Origin: Pirellulaceae bacterium | Lineage (GTDB): Bacteria > Planctomycetota > Planctomycetia > Pirellulales > Pirellulaceae | Reading direction: 5' to 3' | DNA length: 40,946 nt | NCBI GenBank assembly: GCA_020852965.1 | Contig: JADYZV010000088.1 | Location: forward strand, 1 to 40,946 | Shown: positions 34,790-40,946 of the stretch, piece after piece | Position numbering within the stretch: the stretch's first letter is position 1 | Layout: every line of letters starts with the position of its first letter | Notes under the pieces: generated by a model | The model's input: the letters and a program-made list of their open reading frames with translations, nothing else | Told to the model about the DNA's origin: nothing | Database searches by the model: none | Translations under genes and position numbers: made by a program

Positions 34790-34824
34790 CAGTAGTTGTC
34801 ACGGTCGGTAGCTACGGGCAGCAA

Positions 34825-37800
34825 TTAATAGGGCGTGCGTTGAACGGGTACTTCATTCGCAAGCGGCGGCGCGGCCGCTGGAGTCACGTATCCAGCCGAA
34901 CGAAACGTCGAATTGGCTGTGGATATCTGCGCATCGGCATTGAAACTTGGCAGTTGTGCTGGCTCAATCAGTGATTTACTTTCCGTTCCCAGCGGATAGC
35001 CTTCGATCATATTGGGCATGCTAGGATCGTAAAACTGATTCAAAGAAGCTTTTCCGGAATTGGGCGTCGCGCGATCTTCGATGACGGTAGGCTGCATATC
35101 GGGATAGATGGTAGCGCTCTTGGCAGGCCCCCACAATCCATTGCCGCCGGTCAGTCCGACATCGCCGTGTACATTGAGAACATCGGCCAAGCACCAGCTC
35201 ATGCGCGACGATGCTATCGTCTTGACCATTTCATAATCTTCGTCGGTCTGGATGATGCGCGGCGTGAGTACCACTAACAACTCGCGTCGTTGATCGGTTT
35301 CGGTGTCGAAGCGGAAGGCGGCGCCAATCCAAGGGAGGCTTCCCAGCACCGGGATTTGATTGCGGGTGTTGGTACGACTCTTGCTGATCAGTCCTGCAAA
35401 CACGACGGTTTGCCCCGAGTAGGCGCTGACCGTAGTGAGCGCTTCAATGGAATTGATAATTGGCGAGCGAATGACTTCACCTCCGGGGCCAAAGCCGACT
35501 GGGATCCCCGAATTGATATCGCCGATGCTCGAATTTTGGACTTGGACCTGCATCAATATCAATCCATCCTGGTTGACGCGTGGCAGCACGGCTAGTCCCA
35601 AACCGACAGGGACGTCGGTGGCATTGATCGTTTGACCGAAGGTCCCGGCAGTGACACCTTGCACACGCGGGACCTGTTGCCCGACCAAGGTCGACGCTTG
35701 GCGACCATCCATGGTGGTGATTTGAGGATTGCTCAGTACTTGAAGTCGGCCCGCAGTTTGCAAAGCGCGGACAAGCACTCCCACCGCTTCGCTCGAGGCG
35801 GACAATACAAGGCCACCAACGCCTGTCGCCGTAGCACTCGATCGTCCCATCCCAAAACTGCTCATACCTTGACCGGCGACATTCTGCGTTTGCCCGAGTC
35901 CAGCGCGGGATGGCCCCGTCAAGGGATTGAGTATGTTGAAGGGGGGCGAGCCGAGCGTGCCACCCGTGGCGCTTTGGCGATCGAACAGCAGACCGTCCTG
36001 GATCCCCCACTCGGTTCCCAGCTCAAAGCTGTCGTCCAAGCGAACCTCCGCGATCATGACCTGGATCTCCACCAGCGGTGGTCGGCGATCGAGTCGTTCG
36101 ATGACTTTCATCATCGTTTCGAAGTAGCGCGGCGTGGCGCTCAGAATCACACTATTGGTATCGGGATCGGCCACGACAAATACTTCGCGATCGACCTGAT
36201 CGAAGACACTGATGAATTGGTTGGTCTGAACCAGCAACTGGTTGACTTGGCGCTGCTGCGTGACATAGGTGGTGACCGCTGTGGCTACCGCTTGTGCGGT
36301 GGCATTGCGCAGCCAAATCACTTCGGTCTTGCGATTCTCGACCCCTTCGATATCCAGTCGGTAGAGCAAGGCCTCGATGACCTCCAAGTCGGCTGAGGAG
36401 CCGCTGACGATGATACTGTTGGTACGAATCTCAGGCGTGATGCGCAGTTGAACTAGCGAGCTCTCGCCTCCGGCGGTCAGGGCGGGTTGATTGAGGTTCC
36501 CCAGCCCAAACAGTCCGCCGGTGGTGCTTTGCCCTGCGGTAACCTGCAGCCCATAGAGTTGTTGCAGCGTTTGTGACAGTTGTGTAGCATCGCCGTTTTC
36601 GATCGGATAGACCTTGATCTTGGCTTCTGCGCTGGGCATGCGGTCGAGCTCTTCGATCAGTTTGGCGATCAATTCCATGCTCTGCGCCGGTGCGCGGACC
36701 AACAAGGCATTCGCCGACGGGTCGGAGGTGACAACCACCCCGGCCAATATGCCGCTTTCGACTGACGACTTGCCGTTATCTCCAACAATTGTTAGTTTTC
36801 CGCTCGGCGGCGTAGCTTGAGACGTAGCCCCACCTTCATCTGAAGTGGGGCCAGCGATGACCTCTTCAATCACCGTGCGCAGGTCGGCGGCCATGGTGTT
36901 TTTCAATCGAAAGACGCGCAGACCACTTTGCGCCGTAGCGCTTTCGACGTCGAGCTCGCCGATCAGCTTTTCGACTTCGAGCATCTCGCGTGGAGCAGCT
37001 TGAACAATGAGTGAATTGGTGCGGTAATCAGACAGCACTTTCACCCGCGTCCCTAGGCCAGGGCGTACCGCCGTATCGACGCCTGGATTGTTAACGAAAA
37101 ACTCCCGGATGCGGACCTGCAGGTCTTCGCTTGACGCGTGTAGCAGCGGGATAACTTTCAATTGGTTTTGCGGGTCGAGCGGCTGGTCGATCTTGTCTAC
37201 TAGGTTCTTGACCGATTCGACCACTTCGGCGCGACCGATAAGCAGCAGTGCGTTGGGTTGTCCCAGCGCTGTGATACTTACCGAACCCTGTCGGGGTGCA
37301 TAGACGGTTTCGTAGAGTTGCGTGACGAGCGCGGCGACCGCTTCGCCATTGGCATGTCGCAACATCATTATTTCAACTTCCGGTTGCGACTCTTTGGCTT
37401 GTCGCTTGATTTCGTCGATGACCTTGAGAGCTCGCTCAAGGTCTTGTGGGCGCCCGCGAATGATGACCAAGTCGATCTCTTCGATGAATTCGATCTGCAC
37501 GTCACCGAACATGCCGCTGGCGGCACTGAGCGAATCGAACGAGCCCATGGCGGTCGCTTGGCCGTCTGCCTCCAATTCGACTCGCGCTTCACCACCGCCT
37601 GCTTGATTGCTGCCCCCTTGATTGCCAGCTTGATCCTGGATAGTAGTCTTGACCAATCGGAAAGCGCGCTTGACGCTGCGTGGTTCAGCAGGTGCCAAGG
37701 GTAGAATGCGCGTCGCCGAGCGCGGGTCGACGGAGCCTTGATCCAAGGTGCGGACGACTTGTGTCCAACCCGCCGTCGATGGTGCCCCTCCGAGCAGCGC

Positions 37801-38439
37801 GACTTTGTTCTGGCGTCTATCGACCTGAATAATGTCGGGGCGCCCCGTTGCGTTCGCCAATTGCAAATTGGCCACTTCGCCACCGCGTTCCGTGGTGACG
37901 GACAGTCGCTCACCTGCGAGTCGCCGCAAAGCATCCTCCAGACCGCGCCAATCCAAGTGTTGCAAGTCATAACTTTGCTGGCGAGTCGAGGCGAGGTTGC
38001 TGACGCCACGATCGCCGGCTGAAATGCGATTCTGCTGCATGAAGCCATCGATTTGCGCACCGATCTCACGATGTACACTCTGCGGTGCCATGACCATCAA
38101 CTTGCCACTACCGGGCTCGGTGGTCACCCTCACGTCGGGGACGTTGTGGAAGTGGACTTGGATCTGCGCACCTACCGGGCCAATCAACTCGGACGGCACG
38201 TCGTAGACCTGCAAGCGAATATCTGCGTCGCTCGGATCGTTCGCGTTGTTGAAAAAGTCGATTGCCGAGGCAGCAGTAACCGTCGACGCAGTACCGACCG
38301 ACCCCTGCTTAGGGGGAGTAAGCTGCCGCACTTGAGCTTGAACTTCGGCGGACAGCAATGCAAACGCGACCAGGCTCGCTGCTATCATAGACAGCCCGCG
38401 ATTCCGACGACTGTGTGTGTGCGACATACGATGCCTCAT
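34825..38439 (-). CDS. GspD-like secretin with multiplied N-domains
   Basis: A 1204-aa outer-membrane gate of a type II-like secretion or pilus machine. It has a signal peptide ending near VQAQ (36). About eight ring-building repeats follow: 74-136, 155-236, 242-346, 354-419, 427-498, 507-600, 607-697 and 705-785. Each pairs a phrase such as VFRLKNTMAADLRTVIEEV with NSLIVQAAPREMLEVEKLI. The secretin barrel is ~790-1065 (VPVGLGLAVLPRVNQDGL, TVVFAGLISKSRTNTRNQIP, VLGSLPWIGAAFR). A 135-residue tail follows. GspD normally has N0 plus three such domains. ATG 38427 has a better Shine-Dalgarno (GAGG) than 38439. Confidence 0.92.
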   Translation of the reverse strand: MRHRMSHTHSRRNRGLSMIAASLVAFALLSAEVQAQVRQLTPPKQGSVGTASTVTAASAIDFFNNANDPSDADIRLQVYDVPSELIGPVGAQIQVHFHNVPDVRVTTEPGSGKLMVMAPQSVHREIGAQIDGFMQQNRISAGDRGVSNLASTRQQSYDLQHLDWRGLEDALRRLAGERLSVTTERGGEVANLQLANATGRPDIIQVDRRQNKVALLGGAPSTAGWTQVVRTLDQGSVDPRSATRILPLAPAEPRSVKRAFRLVKTTIQDQAGNQGGSNQAGGGEARVELEADGQATAMGSFDSLSAASGMFGDVQIEFIEEIDLVIIRGRPQDLERALKVIDEIKRQAKESQPEVEIMMLRHANGEAVAALVTQLYETVYAPRQGSVSITALGQPNALLLIGRAEVVESVKNLVDKIDQPLDPQNQLKVIPLLHASSEDLQVRIREFFVNNPGVDTAVRPGLGTRVKVLSDYRTNSLIVQAAPREMLEVEKLIGELDVESATAQSGLRVFRLKNTMAADLRTVIEEVIAGPTSDEGGATSQATPPSGKLTIVGDNGKSSVESGILAGVVVTSDPSANALLVRAPAQSMELIAKLIEELDRMPSAEAKIKVYPIENGDATQLSQTLQQLYGLQVTAGQSTTGGLFGLGNLNQPALTAGGESSLVQLRITPEIRTNSIIVSGSSADLEVIEALLYRLDIEGVENRKTEVIWLRNATAQAVATAVTTYVTQQRQVNQLLVQTNQFISVFDQVDREVFVVADPDTNSVILSATPRYFETMMKVIERLDRRPPLVEIQVMIAEVRLDDSFELGTEWGIQDGLLFDRQSATGGTLGSPPFNILNPLTGPSRAGLGQTQNVAGQGMSSFGMGRSSATATGVGGLVLSASSEAVGVLVRALQTAGRLQVLSNPQITTMDGRQASTLVGQQVPRVQGVTAGTFGQTINATDVPVGLGLAVLPRVNQDGLILMQVQVQNSSIGDINSGIPVGFGPGGEVIRSPIINSIEALTTVSAYSGQTVVFAGLISKSRTNTRNQIPVLGSLPWIGAAFRFDTETDQRRELLVVLTPRIIQTDEDYEMVKTIASSRMSWCLADVLNVHGDVGLTGGNGLWGPAKSATIYPDMQPTVIEDRATPNSGKASLNQFYDPSMPNMIEGYPLGTESKSLIEPAQLPSFNADAQISTANSTFRSAGYVTPAAAPPLANEVPVQRTPY

Positions 38440-38742
38440 AAGTTCATCCCGACAATGCAGTCATTTTAACGATGGGAAGACGAGCCCCATCCTCTGACAC
38501 AATCGGCACAATCGTTACAAAGCAACTCAAAAAACAATTGGTTACAGAAGTTGAACTCGGTTGTATTCGGGAAATCTCACCTAAACATCCCATTTTCCAT
38601 TTGAGTGAATTAGATCCGACAGCGATCCTTTGCTAGCATTACCCAGAAATCGGACTCGGGCTCGAAGCGCCACGGTTTATTGATGCGCGGCCCTACTGGC
38701 TCAGCTCCCCACGGTTGTCGGCAACATTCAGCAAAATCGAGC

Positions 38743-38782
38743 ACCAAGAACCAAGAACCAAGAACCAAGAACCAAGAACCAA
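38743..38782. repeat. Heptanucleotide tandem repeat (ACCAAGA)
   Basis: Five perfect copies of ACCAAGA and a partial sixth lie 85-124 bp upstream of the ATG at 38867. Such perfect short tandem repeats can change copy number by slipped-strand replication. Confidence 0.9.
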
Positions 38783-38821
38783 TTTTCTCTGTCGCGTTCG
38801 CAATCCAAACCTGCTAACTAG

Positions 38822-38861
38822 GAAGGCTCAGTACGTTTCCCTACGTTCTCACGGAGCCTTC
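38822..38861 (+). promoter_or_regulatory. Leader inverted repeat over the Shine-Dalgarno
   Basis: GAAGGCTC (38822-38829) and GAGCCTTC (38854-38861) are perfectly complementary. The right arm contains the only GGAG-like site in front of ATG 38867, so pairing would hide it. Confidence 0.45.
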
Positions 38862-38866
38862 GAGCC

Positions 38867-40063
38867 ATGAACACTTGCATGCTACGGCGCAGCATTATTA
38901 TTACTGGCGTCATCTATTTGCTGGCTTTCAGCACTTCGCTGAGCGTGTTGGCCGACCCACCGTCGATTATGAAGATCTTTCGGGCTAAGCAGCCGCTGCC
39001 GGATGAGTCGCTGGAGTTAAAACCCGAACACGGACCGTGGCTGATTCTGGCAACAACTCTCCCGGGGGCTGACGCCAAGCCGCAGGCGGTTGCGTTGGCT
39101 CGCGAGATCCGAGAACAGCTCAAATTGCCCAGCTTTGTGATGGAGAAAACGACCGGAGTAGCCCCCACTTCCATCAAACGAGAGCGAATTCGCAATGACC
39201 GCAATGGAAACCCGGTCCCGGTCAACTTGGAGGTGCGTTACGCCAACGCTGGGCAGGAAAGCGTCTACGTGGTGTTGGTCGGGGAATTCACGGACCTGAA
39301 CGATCCTCGCATCCCAGAGACTTTGGAAAGGATACGCACTGCGCACCCGGCCGCGCTAAGAGACGACGCTCCCGAGGCGGGCGATGATGCGAAGAATGCT
39401 TCCAGTAGCAATTGGCTGGTCAGCCAGTACCGCTCGAAACTGTGGAGTCGCAATGAGCGAAAAGAAAAAGCTGGCAAGATGGGTGCCGCCTTTGTCACTC
39501 GCAATCCGCTCCTGCCCGACGATTTCTTCGAAGCCCCCAAAGTGGACGAGTTTGTAGCCAACTTGAATAAAGATGTCGAGCACTCGCTGCTCGATTGTCC
39601 CGGCAAATTCACGGTTCGAGTGGCCTCCTTTACCGGGCGCGAAGTCACCGACTTTGGCAATGGAGCTCAAGCCTCGAAGTTGCCTGGCGAGACGACAGAT
39701 GAGCTCGACGTGGCGGCATTCAAAGCTCACCAATTGACGGAGGCTCTACGTAAGAAAGGAGCCGAGGCCTACGAGTTTCACGATCGCTTCGGCAGCTACG
39801 TCATGATCGGCAGCTTCGATAGCTTGGGACAAGAGTTGACCTCGGGACAGTTCCAATACAACCCAAGTATTGTAGAAGTTAGCAACAAATGGTGTGGCTA
39901 TCGCGTGCTGGAATCCCCCGACCCGTCCACTGGGGCGATCCGCAAATTCCAAACGCTCAATTCGCTCGATGAGATCCCATTCGATGTCGAAGGCAAACCG
40001 TTGGCGGTGCCACGCGTAGCAACATCCAATCTCTATCGCAACTCGATGTTGGGCATCCGCTAA
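38867..40063 (+). CDS. Exported protein with SPOR-like repeats
   Basis: The product is 398 aa. It has an N-terminal signal peptide with cleavage near VLAD. There are two similar ~90-residue regions of SPOR-like pattern: GPWLILATTLPGADAKPQAV (from about 56), and GKFTVRVASFTGREV (from about 244) with SYVMIGSFDSLGQ (about 308-320). SPOR domains bind denuded peptidoglycan and often occur in cell-division or envelope proteins. The match is to the pattern only; strand lengths look right but key residues are not diagnostic. It is divergent from the secretin operon and followed by palindromic repeats 10 bp after the stop. Confidence 0.72.
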   Translation: MNTCMLRRSIIITGVIYLLAFSTSLSVLADPPSIMKIFRAKQPLPDESLELKPEHGPWLILATTLPGADAKPQAVALAREIREQLKLPSFVMEKTTGVAPTSIKRERIRNDRNGNPVPVNLEVRYANAGQESVYVVLVGEFTDLNDPRIPETLERIRTAHPAALRDDAPEAGDDAKNASSSNWLVSQYRSKLWSRNERKEKAGKMGAAFVTRNPLLPDDFFEAPKVDEFVANLNKDVEHSLLDCPGKFTVRVASFTGREVTDFGNGAQASKLPGETTDELDVAAFKAHQLTEALRKKGAEAYEFHDRFGSYVMIGSFDSLGQELTSGQFQYNPSIVEVSNKWCGYRVLESPDPSTGAIRKFQTLNSLDEIPFDVEGKPLAVPRVATSNLYRNSMLGIR

Positions 40064-40072
40064 GCAGTTTAA

Positions 40073-40173
40073 TGTGGCCCGACGCTCCGCCGTCGGATTT
40101 GTATTTTTAACGTGGCCCGACGCTCCGCCGTCGGATTTGTATTTTTAACGTGGCCCGACGCTCCGCCGTCGGA
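40073..40173 (+). repeat. Palindromic repeat, three copies
   Basis: Units start at 40073, 40111 and 40149, a period of 38 bp, joined by TGTATTTTTAA. Each has the CCGACG-N6-CGTCGG core. They lie between the SPOR-like gene and rdgB. The T-rich linkers after each stem could make this a functional terminator. Confidence 0.9.
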
Positions 40174-40212
40174 ACTCCCTGGATCATTGCGCCACCGATT
40201 GCCCCGTCCGCT

Positions 40213-40232
40213 GCCAGAGGTTATTCTCTGGC
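40213..40232 (+). promoter_or_regulatory. Hairpin abutting rdgB start
   Basis: GCCAGAG (40213-40219) and CTCTGGC (40226-40232) pair perfectly around GTTATT. The stem ends 3 bp before ATG 40236, where a ribosome binding site should be. Confidence 0.45.
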
Positions 40233-40235
40233 GGC

Positions 40236-40856
40236 ATGACGACAGCTATCTCACCACCGCGACGCATCGTACTCGGGACCTCGAACGCCAAGAAGTGTCT
40301 CGAGCTACGGCAATTGCTCGAGCCGCTGGGCTACGAGCTGCTGTCGTTGGCCCAAGTCGATCATCCGCTCGACGTAGACGAGACGGGCCAGACCTTTATG
40401 GACAATGCGCGATTGAAGGCGATCGCGCAAGCCAAGCATCTGAACGAGTGGACGATTGGCGAAGACAGCGGCTTGTGCGTTCCCTATTTGAACGGTGCCC
40501 CCGGCATCTATTCCGCACGATACTCGGCTCCTGCGGCCACCGACGCGCGGAACAACGAGAAGCTGTTATACGAATTGCGCGATGCCCGCGACCAGCAGCG
40601 CGACGCATATTATATCTCGACGATCGCCTTGTCCGACCCTTCAGGTCAGGTCCTCATCGAGGCCGATGGGCGTTGTTGGGGAAGAATAATCGACGAGTAC
40701 CGTGGCAGTGGCGGCTTTGGGTATGACCCGCTGTTCGAGATCCGCGAGTATCATCGCACGTTTGCCGAGCTAGGCGCTACGGTGAAAGGGGTGCTCAGCC
40801 ATCGTGGGCGAGCTCTGCAGAAATTTATTGGCCAACTAAGTTTATTGTCCAACTGA
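40236..40856 (+). CDS. rdgB: Non-canonical purine NTP pyrophosphatase (RdgB/HAM1)
   Basis: A 206-aa cytoplasmic enzyme that hydrolyses ITP, dITP and XTP to monophosphates and so keeps deaminated purines out of DNA and RNA. The nucleotide-binding SNAKK is at 16-20, GEDSGL at 75-80 with catalytic D77, GSGGFGYDPLF at 157-167 and SHRGRAL at 188-194. Length matches the family (~200 aa). ATG 40236 is the start closest to the conserved IVLGTSN strand; no Shine-Dalgarno is visible and a hairpin abuts it. It stands alone here; no rph or hemW neighbour is seen. Confidence 0.95.
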   Translation: MTTAISPPRRIVLGTSNAKKCLELRQLLEPLGYELLSLAQVDHPLDVDETGQTFMDNARLKAIAQAKHLNEWTIGEDSGLCVPYLNGAPGIYSARYSAPAATDARNNEKLLYELRDARDQQRDAYYISTIALSDPSGQVLIEADGRCWGRIIDEYRGSGGFGYDPLFEIREYHRTFAELGATVKGVLSHRGRALQKFIGQLSLLSN

Positions 40857-40946
40857 AAAAATTGGCGCTCCTCATTAAACGCTAGTGCTTCAACCATTTT
40901 TAATCTTAGGGTTGGTCGTAGTGGACGAGGCCCGCGAGTCCCAAAC
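40857..40946. other. Window end, nothing recognised
   Basis: The last 90 bases after rdgB contain no complete feature. A weak CCAA/TTGG pairing just after the stop is too short to call a terminator. Confidence 0.5.

Larger units (their letters stand above)
38440..38866. other. Divergent intergenic region with heptamer repeat
   Basis: It carries the upstream regions of the secretin operon (minus) and the SPOR-like gene (plus). Apart from the heptamer array (38743-38782) and a leader hairpin (38822-38861) I see no defined element. There are no credible coding frames. Confidence 0.6.

Noticed and set aside
40112-40726. Open frame of 204 codons on the plus strand
   Set aside because: It begins inside the palindromic repeat and overlaps rdgB in another frame; it has no domain.
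1-40946. tRNA or rRNA genes
   Set aside because: I scanned intergenic gaps by eye for cloverleaf arms and conserved rRNA segments and saw none; a covariance-model search would settle this.

Overview
The window looks like chromosomal DNA of a planctomycete, probably a Pirellulaceae relative. This rests on recognised gene types: an ECF sigma factor divergent from a membrane Ser/Thr kinase with a zinc-binding N-terminus and EF-hands, a very long secretin, a DUF3352-like protein, a large outer-membrane barrel protein, two adjacent clpP genes and several families of palindromic repeats. No rRNA, tRNA, CRISPR array, transposase, integrase or phage gene was found.

Layout. 1-923: no gene, but an array of a roughly 332-bp element with 16-bp inverted ends; a full inverted copy lies at 11386-11718. 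924-5302: kinase and sigma factor, divergent, with a strong hairpin region between them. 5501-6408: a small two-gene unit whose second gene (DUF7689-like) is cut off by the end of the next operon. 6013-11230 (minus): carboxyltransferase, AtuA/DUF1446 protein and acyl-CoA synthetase, each overlapping the next by 4 bp. 11952-15521: 2-methylcitrate cycle genes prpD (minus) and prpB-prpC (plus), then an SDR gene (15751-16503). Together these suggest activation and carboxylation of an organic acid, plus propionyl-CoA disposal. No biotin carboxylase gene is present, so the carboxyltransferase needs a partner encoded elsewhere.

16626-23926: a PAP2-type lipoprotein, then a complete tripartite RND efflux operon (outer-membrane lipoprotein, adaptor, permease). 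24125-25512: two ClpP peptidases. 25717-30119: a secreted protein with a CpaC-like N-terminal module, an outer-membrane barrel protein and a DUF2141-like protein. 30203-33331: a DUF3352-like protein and a Gly-rich BON protein, divergent. 33707-38439 (minus): a secretin with about eight N-domain-like repeats, followed by a lipoprotein. 38867-40856: a SPOR-like exported protein and the nucleotide-pool sanitiser RdgB.

A short palindromic repeat (CCGACG-N6-CGTCGG core) occurs in four clusters (7751-7855, 15529-15736, 33613-33703, 40073-40173). In the first cluster it is translated as the C-terminus of the AtuA protein, with a period of 39 bp; the other clusters have periods of 38, 46-47 and about 62 bp. 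The least explained features are the 332-bp element, the alternative hairpins ahead of the sigma gene, the multi-ring secretin and the repeat-derived protein tails.
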